A stretch of DNA of 64,000 nt from positions 4,774,001 through 4,838,000 of the forward strand of contig NZ_JAFBCM010000001.1 of the NCBI RefSeq assembly GCF_016907715.1, written 5' to 3'. The stretch comes from Tenggerimyces flavus (lineage in GTDB: Bacteria > Actinomycetota > Actinomycetes > Propionibacteriales > Actinopolymorphaceae). This document shows positions 17,440 through 27,227 of this stretch, piece by piece (position 1 is the stretch's first letter; each line of letters begins with the position of its first letter). Both the position numbers and the translations under genes were made by a program. The notes under the pieces are model-generated. The model did no database searches. It was not told the DNA's origin and worked only from the letters and a program-made list of their open reading frames with translations.

Positions 17440-18510
17440 ATGACCAAGGACGCCAGTTTCAAGAAGGTCGTCCGGCGCCACGCCAAAGAGACTGGGCAGC
17501 GTTACACCGAGGCGCTGACGGAGCTCGAAGGTCTCGATGCGCGCATGCGCCACGAGCCCGCCGCCGACCGGTTGCTCGCGCATCTGCGAGGCCGATACGG
17601 CATCGACCCGGTCGCGGCGACGAAGCTGAGTCTGCATGCCACGTACGTCTTCCGCATCGACCGGAACGACGGCAACCCGTGGATCGCGCGTGCGTTTCCG
17701 CCCGCCCGGCCCAGGTCCGGAGCTGAGGGCGACGCCGCCATCCTGCGATTCCTCGAGCGGCAGAGCTATCCCGCCGAACGGCTCGCGGTCGACGACGCGG
17801 TGTCCGACTTCGAGGGATGCGCGGTCCTCGTCACCGAGTTCGTCGAAGGCGAGCTCCCTCCGAAGGGCAGCGAGATCGCCATCATGGCTGACCTACTCGG
17901 ACGGCTGCACGCCCTCCAGTACGACGAGGACGCCAGCCGCCCGGGTGGGGCGTGTGGCGAGGACCCAAGCCGGGAAGGCGCCCCGCGTCAGGACCTGCTC
18001 GCCGCGCTGTCGTTCCTCGACGCGGTAGACACGAAGGTCGCGGCGGCACATCGCCAGCGATTCGAGCAGCTCCGAGACCAGGTGCGCGACGCTGACGACG
18101 GCGACGGTCTCCCCGAGTCATTGCTCCACGGCAACATCGTCGGCGCCCCCGATCACGCCATCGTGAGCGAGCACGGACCGGTCGCGATCAACTGGATGGC
18201 GTCCGGGCGTGGTCCGCGACTCACCGACTTCGCGTACCTGATGTGGGGAACGTGGCTCAATCAGGAGGAGATCGACGCGGGCGTCACCGCGTACCGCCGA
18301 CACGTCGAGCTTACCGACGACGAGCTCGACCGGCTCGAGGCGGTGATGCGCATACGTCCGCTGTACCTCATGGCCGGCGTCTATCGGCGTGACATCGACA
18401 GGCATCACGACGGTGGCGCCAAGGTCGACTGGAAGTGGTTCGATCCCGAGTACATCCGCGCGGCGGCAGCCGCGACCCGAGCCGCGTTCCGGCGGGTAGG
18501 ACATGGTTAG
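17440..18510 (+). CDS. phosphotransferase-fold protein, predicted catalytically inactive
   Basis: 356 residues. Residues 1-30 (KDASFKKVVRRHAKETGQRY) form a basic helix found at the N-terminus of various actinobacterial proteins. The rest is an aminoglycoside-phosphotransferase fold with TKLSLHATYVFRID and LVTEFVEGELP (hinge). Where the family has HGD and IDW/F, this protein has LLHGNIVGAPDH and VAINWMASGRG: both acidic catalytic and metal-binding residues are Asn. ATG 17440 has GAGGAGG eight bases upstream. The stop overlaps the start of the next (VOC) gene by eight bases, so the two are coupled. Confidence 0.8.
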   Translation: MTKDASFKKVVRRHAKETGQRYTEALTELEGLDARMRHEPAADRLLAHLRGRYGIDPVAATKLSLHATYVFRIDRNDGNPWIARAFPPARPRSGAEGDAAILRFLERQSYPAERLAVDDAVSDFEGCAVLVTEFVEGELPPKGSEIAIMADLLGRLHALQYDEDASRPGGACGEDPSREGAPRQDLLAALSFLDAVDTKVAAAHRQRFEQLRDQVRDADDGDGLPESLLHGNIVGAPDHAIVSEHGPVAINWMASGRGPRLTDFAYLMWGTWLNQEEIDAGVTAYRRHVELTDDELDRLEAVMRIRPLYLMAGVYRRDIDRHHDGGAKVDWKWFDPEYIRAAAAATRAAFRRVGHG

Positions 18511-19653
18511 CGCGAAGCAGTTCGAGGAGACCGGCGGCACCGAGGACTGGCGGGTGCTCGCCGCCGGGGCCAGCAGTTGGTACGACGCGCCGACGCACGC
18601 GGCCGGAGCCGAGCTTCTGCGCGGCATCGTCGACGCGGCTGGCGAACGGCGGCTGGATCTCGACCTCCGCCAGAACGGGATCCACGTGCGGATCCCGTTC
18701 GGCCCGAACGGGCTGACAGCCGACGACGCCACCCTGGCGCGCGCGATCTCCGGGGTGGCGCGAGGCCTGAGGTCCGATCCGGCGGCCCGGGGATCCGGTT
18801 CAACCGGACCGATCAGCCGCGCCCGCTGCGCAACCGGATCCACTTCGACGTCATCTGGGCCTACGACCGAGCCAACACCGAACGGGCGTCGGTCCTCGCC
18901 CACGGCGGTCACGTGGTCGACGACGAGCAGGCGTGGGTGATCGCCGACCTCGAGGGGAACGAAGTGTGCCTGCCGCTCGGACCTACCGGAATCCTAGGCA
19001 GGGAAGCGGAAACGGAGGACTGGCGCGACATGGGCTGCGGGCTCGCCTGCTACCCGACGGCATCGATCCGCGAGTCCGTCGACCTCGCCGCGACCGTTGC
19101 CGACCTCGCGGACGACACGGGTAAGGCGCTGATGGTGGACGTACGCCCCGGCGCGGTCGTACTCGACTCGGGCAAGGACCAACAGGAGACCGAGGACTTC
19201 GCCAACGACGAGCGGTTCATGGAGCTCGCTCGTCGGATCCAGGCCGCGGCGCGCGGGATGGGGCTCACCGCCGAGCCGGCTCCCCGGCTGCGGTTCCTCC
19301 AGATCGCGATCGACGCGGTCGAGGTGCCCGCGGTACGTGCGTTCTGGATGGCCGTCCTCGGCTATCGGCACGGGCCGTACGAGCGCCTGCTTCAGGACAT
19401 CTACGATCCGCGCCGGCTCAATCCCGTGGTGTGGTTCCAGCAGGTCGACGCCAAGGACGAGGCGCGGTGGGCGCAGCGCAACCGGATCCACTTCGACTTG
19501 TACGTCCCGCGCGACCAGGTACAAGCTCGGATCGATGCCGCGACGGCGGCCGGTGGTCGAGTGGCGAGCGACGCCCATGCGCCTGCGTGGTGGACGGTTG
19601 CCGATCCGGAAGGGAATGAGGTGGATCTTCGTCCCGGTCGGGTAGGCCGCTAG
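18503..19653 (+). pseudogene. tandem VOC/pterin-dehydratase-like gene with internal deletion and frameshift
   Basis: The intact ancestor would have had two units, each a pterin-4a-carbinolamine dehydratase-like domain followed by a VOC (glyoxalase) domain. From ATG 18503 the first dehydratase-like part reads TEDWRVLAAGASSWYDAP to ARGLRSDPA. The second frame takes over near 18780 with RPLRNRIHFDVIW and LEGNEVCLPLG, the tail of VOC domain 1. Then comes a complete second unit (TEDWRDMGCGLACYP ... FWMAVLGYRHGP ... WWTVADPEGNEVDL). About 60 residues of the first VOC domain are missing at the junction. The second unit could still be translated from an internal start. Confidence 0.7.
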
Positions 19654-20615
19654 AGACCCGCCACCAGGCTGCGGATCAGCTGGTTGGAGCGCTTGATGCA
19701 GGCCTGGTCGTTCTCTTCCACGCCGATTTCCAACGAGCCAAGCGCGATGATCAGGGTGTGCAGGTCCAACTGCCGTCGGTACGTCTCGTCGGCCGGCGCG
19801 CCATAGCCGGCCAGCAGCGGCGGTAGGTCTAGCTCTGGGCCGCGAACCCGGAGCACGGCCAGGTCGTGGACCGGGGCACCGGGCTTCGAGTCGCCGAAGT
19901 CGATGATCCCGCTCACCTGCACGGCCGCACCGTCTCTGCGGCCATCTGTCACGAAGATGTGCTTCGGGCTGAGGTCGCCATGACACAACACCCATTGCTC
20001 GCAGGGAAAGTCGCGGACGTACGTCTCGAGCAGCTCCAGCATTCGGTCGAACTGATCGGCCGAGAACCCGCCGGCAAGCATCAGGTCACGTGCCGCCCGT
20101 CGGTCAGCCAGGTCGGCCGACATCGCGGTCGGCCAGTCGCGTTCGTCATCGACCTGGACCCCGTTGATTCGGGCGATCAGCTCGCCGATCTCAACGAGCA
20201 CGTCGTGCCGTTGCCGTTCCGAAAGGCTATCGACGATCTCGCCGAGCGGACGGCCGGGCACCGTGCGCTGCACCATGACGGGAAACTCCGAGCCGTCGAT
20301 CCCCACCATCTCGTGCAGAAGGATCTCCGGTGCTGGTACGCCGACGGCGCGGGCCAGGTCGATCGCCGCGGCCTCGCCCGCCGAAGCGGCGAAGGACGTG
20401 TCGTGGTCGAACCGCAGGATCCTGACCACCACATCCTGCCCGTCGGCGCACCAGACCCGGTAGACCTCGTTCGAGTAGCCCTCGACGATCCTGTCCACCC
20501 GGTCGATCCCGGCTCCGACAGCACGGCGTACGACCTCGGCGAGGACCGAGCGTGGCGTACTCACCTGGGCGTGCTGCCATTCCACATAGGAGCCGAGCGG
20601 TGACATGCCGGCCAT
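19650..20615 (-). CDS. aminoglycoside phosphotransferase-family protein
   Basis: 321 residues with a complete kinase-like catalytic core: VLCHGDLSPKHIFV (catalytic Asp) and SGIIDFGDSKPGAP (metal-binding DFG-like). The Gly-rich nucleotide loop is replaced by VEGYSNEVYRV, common in this family. Likely a small-molecule kinase such as a macrolide, hygromycin or unknown metabolite kinase. The stop overlaps the end of the VOC pseudogene on the other strand. A relic of another VOC gene lies upstream of its start. Confidence 0.87.
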   Translation of the reverse strand: MAGMSPLGSYVEWQHAQVSTPRSVLAEVVRRAVGAGIDRVDRIVEGYSNEVYRVWCADGQDVVVRILRFDHDTSFAASAGEAAAIDLARAVGVPAPEILLHEMVGIDGSEFPVMVQRTVPGRPLGEIVDSLSERQRHDVLVEIGELIARINGVQVDDERDWPTAMSADLADRRAARDLMLAGGFSADQFDRMLELLETYVRDFPCEQWVLCHGDLSPKHIFVTDGRRDGAAVQVSGIIDFGDSKPGAPVHDLAVLRVRGPELDLPPLLAGYGAPADETYRRQLDLHTLIIALGSLEIGVEENDQACIKRSNQLIRSLVAGL

Positions 20616-20691
20616 TCCACCAGCACGGGCCTCCGTGGATCAACGAGTTTGACGGTCACCGGTTCGGAGTCGAAGCACAGGCCAGCCTGGG

Positions 20692-20751
20692 TGGTGGACG
20701 GTTGCCGATCCGGAGGGGAACGAGGTGGATCTCGTCGTCGCTTCGGCGTGA
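20692..20751 (+). pseudogene. 3' relic of a VOC-family gene
   Basis: Codons reading WWTVADPEGNEVDLVVASA then TGA. They repeat the end of the VOC gene at 19587-19629, with nucleotide differences only at synonymous third positions over the shared part. No upstream portion survives. This pattern points to the end of a second, once-functional VOC paralogue and not to a fresh duplication. Confidence 0.65.
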
Positions 20752-20795
20752 TGCCCTTACGCGGAAGGGCCGGTGACCCGAACCGTATCGGCGGG

Positions 20796-20849
20796 TTGAC
20801 ATGCAGCCAGAAGGCTGCCTAAGGTCATAGGCAGCCGAACGGCTGCCTA
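20796..20849 (+). promoter_or_regulatory. promoter and twin palindromic operator of the ArsR-SRPBCC gene
   Basis: TTGACA (20796-20801) and a weak TAAGGT (20820-20825) are 18 bases apart. GCAGCC-AGAA-GGCTGC (20803-20818) occupies the spacer, and a perfect repeat TAGGCAGCCG-AA-CGGCTGCCTA (20828-20849) lies over the transcription start region. Both share the half-site GGCTGCC. The arrangement is what one expects for autorepression by the ArsR-type HTH encoded 17 bases downstream; binding itself is inferred. Confidence 0.7.
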
Positions 20850-20865
20850 TTCGAGGAAGGTGAGC

Positions 20866-21672
20866 ATGGACGAGGTGTTCAAGGCGCTCGCCGACCCGAG
20901 CCGCCGGCGGCTACTCGACCGCCTGAACGCCAAGAACGGGCAGACGCTGCGCGAGCTCTGCGAAGGGCTGGACATGGCCCGCCAGTCGGTGAGCAAGCAC
21001 CTCGCGATCCTCGAGGCCGCCGATGTCGTGACCACCAGCTGGCGCGGCCGGGAGAAGCTGCACTACCTCAACGCCGCGCCGATCAACGCGATTGCCGATC
21101 GGTGGCTCAGCCAGTACGACCGAGCCCGCGCGGGAGCGCTCGCCGATCTACGGAAGGCATTGGAGACACCCGAGATGACAAGCCCCGTGTTCGTCTATGC
21201 GACGTACATCAACACCACGCCGGAACGACTCTGGCGCGCGCTCACCGAGCCGGAGTTCACCCGGCAGTACTGGGGCGGCAACGCACTCGGCTCGGACTGG
21301 AAGGTCGGCTCGCCGGTGACGTGGCAGTTCGCACCGAACGAGGAGTTCCGCGATCTCGGGCAGATCGTGCTCGAGTCCGATCCGTACCGGCGACTCTCGT
21401 ACAGCTGGCACGGCTTCCAGCCCGAGCACCAGCAGTTCTTCGGCTGGACCGATGCCGAGTTCTCCCAGTACCTGAAGGAGAAACAGTCGAAGGTCGCGTT
21501 CGACATCGAGCCGGTGGACGGGGCCGTCAAGCTCACCGTGACGCATGACGACTTCGATCCCGACAGCATGATGCACAAGGCGATCAGCGGCGAGATCAAC
21601 AACGCCGGATGGCCGAATCTGCTGTCCCACTTGAAGACATTCCTCGAGACTGGCGAGCCGCTCCCCTCCTAG
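20866..21672 (+). CDS. ArsR-type HTH fused to an SRPBCC (AHSA1) domain
   Basis: 268 residues. Residues 1-100 are an ArsR-family winged helix: VFKALADPSRRRLLDRL, with recognition helix MARQSVSKHLAILEAADVV. No Cys metal site is visible. Residues 107-265 are an AHSA1/SRPBCC lipid-binding-like domain (YINTTPERLWRALTEPEF, YWGGNALGSDWKVG). Usually the two are separate neighbouring genes, and here the next gene is another SRPBCC protein. The fusion may sense a hydrophobic ligand and control its own operon. ATG 20866 has AGGAAGG six bases upstream. Confidence 0.87.
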   Translation: MDEVFKALADPSRRRLLDRLNAKNGQTLRELCEGLDMARQSVSKHLAILEAADVVTTSWRGREKLHYLNAAPINAIADRWLSQYDRARAGALADLRKALETPEMTSPVFVYATYINTTPERLWRALTEPEFTRQYWGGNALGSDWKVGSPVTWQFAPNEEFRDLGQIVLESDPYRRLSYSWHGFQPEHQQFFGWTDAEFSQYLKEKQSKVAFDIEPVDGAVKLTVTHDDFDPDSMMHKAISGEINNAGWPNLLSHLKTFLETGEPLPS

Positions 21673-21687
21673 AAAGGACATTGAGAG

Positions 21688-22128
21688 ATGAACGTCAAGG
21701 TGCACATGGGCATCCGCCGCCCGCCGGCGGACGTCTTCAAGGCGCTCGTCGACCCAGAGGTGACGACGCGGTTCTGGTTCACGCACAGCACCGGCCCGCT
21801 CGAGCCCGGCGCGAAGGTCGAGTGGCGGTGGGAGATGTACGACGTCTCCTCGACCGTCCTGGTACGCGAGTTCGAGCAAGACCGTCGACTCGTGTTCGAC
21901 TGGGGCGACGGTACGACGGCCGAGTTTCTCCTTACCCCGTGGGAGAAAGGTACGTTCGTCGTCCTGACCGAGACCGGGCACCAGGGAACTCCGGAGGAGA
22001 TCGCGGAGACCGTCGCCGGGTCCACCGGAGGGTTCAGCTTCATGTTGGCCGCCTGCAAGGCGCTGCTCGAGCACGACGTCGAGCTGCGCGTCGTGCTCGA
22101 CCACATTCCACCGGGTGTGACTGTCTAG
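21688..22128 (+). CDS. SRPBCC (AHSA1-like) protein
   Basis: 146 residues of the START/Bet v1-like fold. It starts VKVHMGIRRPPADVFKALVD, then TTRFWFTHSTGPLEPG, typical of AHSA1-family proteins beside ArsR regulators. It lies 15 bases after the ArsR-SRPBCC fusion, with GAAAGGACATTGAG upstream of the ATG, so it should be in the same operon. Role unknown; perhaps binding of a hydrophobic ligand. Confidence 0.85.
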   Translation: MNVKVHMGIRRPPADVFKALVDPEVTTRFWFTHSTGPLEPGAKVEWRWEMYDVSSTVLVREFEQDRRLVFDWGDGTTAEFLLTPWEKGTFVVLTETGHQGTPEEIAETVAGSTGGFSFMLAACKALLEHDVELRVVLDHIPPGVTV

Positions 22129-22145
22129 CCCGTACGCTCGTGGCG

Positions 22146-22628
22146 ATGACCACGCAACGATGCCGTCCCGCCGGCGATGCGGACGAACGAGCTATGCTCG
22201 CCGGCTGGCTCGACTGGCAGCGGGCGACGGTGCGGGTGAAGTGCGCCGGGCTGTCCGACGCCGACGCGTACCGGTCCTTGCTGCCCTCGCCGCTGACGAC
22301 GGTCGCTGGGCTGGTGTCGCATCTGCGATCGGTCGAGTACGGATGGTTCGAATGGAGCTTTCTCGGCGGACCCGAGTCGGGACTGGACGACTGGAAGGTG
22401 TCCGGCGTACCGCTCACGCAGCTGCTGGACGACTACGACGCGCAGTGCGCGCGGTCCCGGGCGATCGCCGCCGCGCACGACCTGGACGAGCTCGAGGCCT
22501 GGGCGCCGCCCGGCCTCGAGCTCGTCTCGCTGCGCTGGATCGTCTGCCACCTGATCGAGGAGACGGCCCGCCACCTCGGGCACCTCGACGCGATCCGCGA
22601 GCTCATCGACGGGACCCGGGGGAGCTAG
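22146..22628 (+). CDS. DinB family protein (DUF664 type)
   Basis: 160 residues of the DinB/YfiT four-helix metal-binding fold. It contains MLAGWLDWQRATVRVKCAGL, VSHLRSVEYGWFEW (metal-ligand His) and CHLIEETARHLGHLDAIREL (HxxxHxxH-like ligands). Members of this group act as thiol-dependent transferases or have unknown roles. ATG 22146 follows the SRPBCC gene by 17 bases. The TAG stop is formed by the TA flank and the first G of the MITE-like element at 22628. Confidence 0.85.
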   Translation: MTTQRCRPAGDADERAMLAGWLDWQRATVRVKCAGLSDADAYRSLLPSPLTTVAGLVSHLRSVEYGWFEWSFLGGPESGLDDWKVSGVPLTQLLDDYDAQCARSRAIAAAHDLDELEAWAPPGLELVSLRWIVCHLIEETARHLGHLDAIRELIDGTRGS

Positions 22629-22805
22629 GCCGTGTCTCTTAACTATCGCCTGGCGCGCGACACCTCGCATCCCGCCTGGCCGCGGTGCACGTCGTCACCC
22701 ATAGGACAAACTATGAATTCCTCCTGCACCACGCCCAGCCGGGCCCGATGCGCCGCGCGCCATCGCGCGGAGCGCGATGACCGACGCTACTTGAGAGACA
22801 CGGCC
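22628..22805. mobile_element. MITE-like element, 178 bases
   Basis: The terminal inverted repeats begin GGCCGTGTCTCT and agree at 18 of 21 bases (GGCCGTGTCTCT, then T/C, AA, C/G, TA, T/G, CG). The element is flanked on both sides by TA, a two-base target duplication. The interior has no open frame and contains a G+C-rich palindromic stretch (about 22750-22780). No transposase is present in the window, so it must have been mobilised in trans. It lies exactly between the DinB stop and the next GTG start. Confidence 0.75.
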
Positions 22806-22809
22806 TAGC

Positions 22810-23445
22810 GTGCAAGCGATCACGACGACGCGCCTGCGGCTCGAACCCGTCGGTCCGGCCAACGCCCATGACCTCTGGCTCGTGCACAACGATGACGAGG
22901 TGGCGTCCTGGTACGACAACGCGCCACCGAGCATCGAGGAAGCCCAGCGGCGTGCGGAGGACATGGGCGACGCATGGCGTCTGCAAGGTGTGCACAAGTG
23001 GATCGCGTACGCCCGCGACACCGGCGACGTCGTCGGCCGCGGCGGTGTGGCGCGCACGCCAGTGGACGACGACTGGGGCCAGCTCTACACGTTCCTCCCG
23101 GACGAACCATGGGTGCGGGAGGCGCACCAGAGCAGACAGCCGTTCGTCGCGCACGCGCACTGGCTCGAGGTCGGCTGGGCCCTTCGCCGCACGTTCTGGG
23201 GCCAGGGCTACGCGTCGGAACTCGGCAAAGCTGGCCTCGCATACGCGTTCGACGTTCTCGGCATGCGCGCCGTCGTCTCCTGCACGATCCGCCACAACGC
23301 CCGCTCCCGAGCCGTCATGGAACGCATCGGCATGAAGTACGCCGGTGAGATCCGCAGCCGCGGCCTCGTCGAAGGCACCACCGAAGAGCAGGACGACGCC
23401 CCCTACGCCGTCTGCGTCCTGCTCCGCGACGAATGGATTCCGTAG
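22810..23445 (+). CDS. RimJ/RimL-type GNAT acetyltransferase
   Basis: 211 residues. It opens TTRLRLEPVGPANAHDLW, the standard RimJ/RimL N-terminus. Motif A is EVGWALRRTFWGQGYASELG and motif B is IRHNARSRAVMERIGMKYAG. Such enzymes acetylate protein N-termini or small molecules; the substrate here is unknown. GTG 22810 starts two bases after the MITE flank. Without the insertion it would follow the DinB stop by a single base, implying a former coupled operon. Confidence 0.87.
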   Translation: MQAITTTRLRLEPVGPANAHDLWLVHNDDEVASWYDNAPPSIEEAQRRAEDMGDAWRLQGVHKWIAYARDTGDVVGRGGVARTPVDDDWGQLYTFLPDEPWVREAHQSRQPFVAHAHWLEVGWALRRTFWGQGYASELGKAGLAYAFDVLGMRAVVSCTIRHNARSRAVMERIGMKYAGEIRSRGLVEGTTEEQDDAPYAVCVLLRDEWIP

Positions 23446-23455
23446 GGTTCCTCCC

Positions 23456-24067
23456 ATGAGTGACGTGGTGGGGGAGACGCAGCGGACGTACGACCGGATC
23501 GCGGCGGAGTATGCCGAGCACAAACGCCGGCCTTACACGCCGCTGACGAAGTACTACGAGGCGTTCGCCGCCCACCTGCCGCGCGGTAGCGCGGTCGCTG
23601 ACATCGGTTGCGGGCCGGGCGAGGAGGTGCGGCTGCTCCGCGAGTACGGCTTCACCGCTTTCGGCTTCGACTTCTCCGCCGGCCAGCTACGGGCCGCCGG
23701 GGTCGTGGGTCTGACGCAGGCCGACATGCGCGACCTGCCCATCCGCACCGCCTCCGTCGACGGTGTCTGGTGCCAGGCCGCGCTGCTGCACATCCCGCGC
23801 GCCGAGGTGCCGACGGTGCTCGCCGAGTTCGCTCGGATCGTCCGTGACGGCGGCAGGCTCCACCTCATGGTCGCCGAAGGGAACGACGAGGGCTGGGAGC
23901 AGGCCTCCCACTATCAGGCGTCGGATCGGCAGCGCTGGTTCACCTATCACCGGGAGCCCGAGCTGACGCATCAGCTCGCGGAGGTGGGGTTCGCGGTCGA
24001 CGCGGTCGATCGACACCGGTCGAATCGCGAGTGGCTGATCCTGGGCGCCGCCCGACGAGCGCACTGA
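23456..24067 (+). CDS. class I SAM-dependent methyltransferase
   Basis: 203 residues. [16 protein letters not shown] is the SAM-binding motif [12 protein letters not shown] motif [10 protein letters not shown] carries the adenine-binding Asp, and [11 protein letters not shown] is the post-motif strand. The fold matches methyltransf_11/25 small-molecule methyltransferases. The acceptor is unknown. Starts 10 bases after the GNAT stop. Confidence 0.87.
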   Translation: MSDVVGETQRTYDRIAAEYAEHKRRPYTPLTKYYEAFAAHLPRGSAVADIGCGPGEEVRLLREYGFTAFGFDFSAGQLRAAGVVGLTQADMRDLPIRTASVDGVWCQAALLHIPRAEVPTVLAEFARIVRDGGRLHLMVAEGNDEGWEQASHYQASDRQRWFTYHREPELTHQLAEVGFAVDAVDRHRSNREWLILGAARRAH

Positions 24068-24104
24068 GCCGGTCCGTCGCTCGGCGCCGGGTACGGTCGG
24101 TGCC

Positions 24105-25502
<1,398 letters not shown>

Positions 25503-25620
25503 GCCAGCTGTAATCGCGAGCGCTTTGTCCGTTAATGTCCCCGTTCTGAACTATCGTCCAGTGCGGCGCTGGCCTTGCGCCAGTGCCGGCATGGGATCGG
25601 AACGGGGTCGAATTGCTCGC

Positions 25621-27198
25621 ATGAAAACATCCTGGCGAGGCCGTCTCGGCCGCGCGGCGCTCGGCGCCTGCGCGGCCGCGGCGTTGATAGCGAGTGCCGT
25701 ACCCGCGTCGGCGGCATCCGGCGGCGCCCCACCGGTCGTCGCGACGGACCACGGTCTGGTCCGCGGCACGGAGGCGGACGGCGTCCGTACGTACGAGGGC
25801 ATCCCGTTCGCCGCACCGCCGAAGGGCGCGCTGCGCTGGACGGCGCCGCAACCGGCGCCACGTTGGGCCGGCGTCCGCGACGCGACGAAGCCGCAAAGCC
25901 CGTGCCCGCAGGCACCCGGCGAGGTGCCCGGCGGCAGTGTCGAGGAGGACTGTCTCTACCTGAACGTGACGACGCCCGCAGCCAAGCAGCACAAGCCCAG
26001 GCCGGTGATCGTCTGGATCCACGGCGGCGGCTACACCAACGGTGCCGGATCGTCTTACGACGCGAACCGCCTTGCCAGTAAGGGCAACGCGGTCGTCATC
26101 ACCATCAACTACCGGCTCGGCGTGTTCGGCAACCTGACCTATCCCGGGCTGAAGGACGGCGGAACGTTCGGCCTCCTGGACCAGCTCGCCGCGCTGAAGT
26201 GGGCGCGCGCCAACGCGAGGGCGTTCGGCGGCGACCCGCACAACGTCACGGCCGCGGGGGAGTCCGCCGGCGGGATGAGCATCTGCGCGTTGCTCACCTC
26301 GCCGAAGGCGAAGGGCGCGTTCGACAAGGGCGTGATGCAGAGCGGTTCCTGCTTGCTGCACTGGACGAAGAACACCTGGTATCCCGGCCTGCCCGGCTTC
26401 AAGCCGTACTACGCGGCGAAGGACGCGCAGGAGTTCGCGACGGAGGGTGCTGCCGCGCTCCAGTGCACCGACGCGGCGACGGCCGTGGACTGCCTGCGTG
26501 GCAAGGAGGTCGAGAAGCTCCTCGCGCTCGAGGTGCCGTTCAACGCGCCGTCGTACGACAACAGCCTGCTGCCGCGCGATCCCGCCGAAGCGTTGCGGGC
26601 GGGCCGGTTCCAGCGGATGCCGTTGCTGTCCGGCGGCAACCGCGACGAGGCCAACGGCTCGGCGGCCGCGATCGAGGCCGCCGGTCACCTGACCGAGGAC
26701 GCGTACCAGGGCCTGCTGGCGGACTCGTTCGGCGCGGACGCCCCGAAGGTCGCCGCCCGCTACCCGTCCAGCGCTTACCAGTCGCCGGCCGCCGCCTGGG
26801 GCGCGGTCGCGACGGACCGCGCGTGGGCCTGCCCGACGCTCGAGGGCAACCGGCTGCTCGCGAAGCGGACCCGGACGTACGGGTACGAGTTCGCCGACCG
26901 CACGGCACCGCCGATCACCCCGGCGCCGCCCGGGTTCCCGACCGGTGCGTCGCACGCGTTCGACCTGCCGTACCTGTTCGACCTCGGCGGACAGCACCTG
27001 CTCACGACACCGGCGCAGGAGAAGCTGGCGGACCAGATGATCGCGAGCTGGACCGGGTTCGCCCGGACCGGGCACGCGCCGTGGCCGCGCTTGCGGGCGT
27101 CAGCGGACGTGCCGTACGTCCAGTCGCTCGACCACGACCCGGCGGGCGCGGACATGGCCGAGCGGCACCAGTGCGACCTGTGGAGCACGATCCCGTAG
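25621..27198 (+). CDS. secreted type B carboxylesterase
   Basis: 525 residues with a Sec signal peptide (MKTSWRGRLGRA, hydrophobic run, cleavage near ASA-ASG). Alpha/beta hydrolase of the carboxylesterase/lipase B family: oxyanion hole WIHGGGYTNG near residue 133, nucleophile Ser in AAGESAGGMS near 214, acidic residue in GGNRDEANG, catalytic His in GASHAFDLPYLF. It hydrolyses an ester outside the cell; the substrate is not readable. The frame opens at 25525, but the signal peptide fixes ATG 25621. Confidence 0.92.
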   Translation: MKTSWRGRLGRAALGACAAAALIASAVPASAASGGAPPVVATDHGLVRGTEADGVRTYEGIPFAAPPKGALRWTAPQPAPRWAGVRDATKPQSPCPQAPGEVPGGSVEEDCLYLNVTTPAAKQHKPRPVIVWIHGGGYTNGAGSSYDANRLASKGNAVVITINYRLGVFGNLTYPGLKDGGTFGLLDQLAALKWARANARAFGGDPHNVTAAGESAGGMSICALLTSPKAKGAFDKGVMQSGSCLLHWTKNTWYPGLPGFKPYYAAKDAQEFATEGAAALQCTDAATAVDCLRGKEVEKLLALEVPFNAPSYDNSLLPRDPAEALRAGRFQRMPLLSGGNRDEANGSAAAIEAAGHLTEDAYQGLLADSFGADAPKVAARYPSSAYQSPAAAWGAVATDRAWACPTLEGNRLLAKRTRTYGYEFADRTAPPITPAPPGFPTGASHAFDLPYLFDLGGQHLLTTPAQEKLADQMIASWTGFARTGHAPWPRLRASADVPYVQSLDHDPAGADMAERHQCDLWSTIP

Positions 27199-27227
27199 GG
27201 CCGCACCGGTGCCGGGACAGGATCAGC

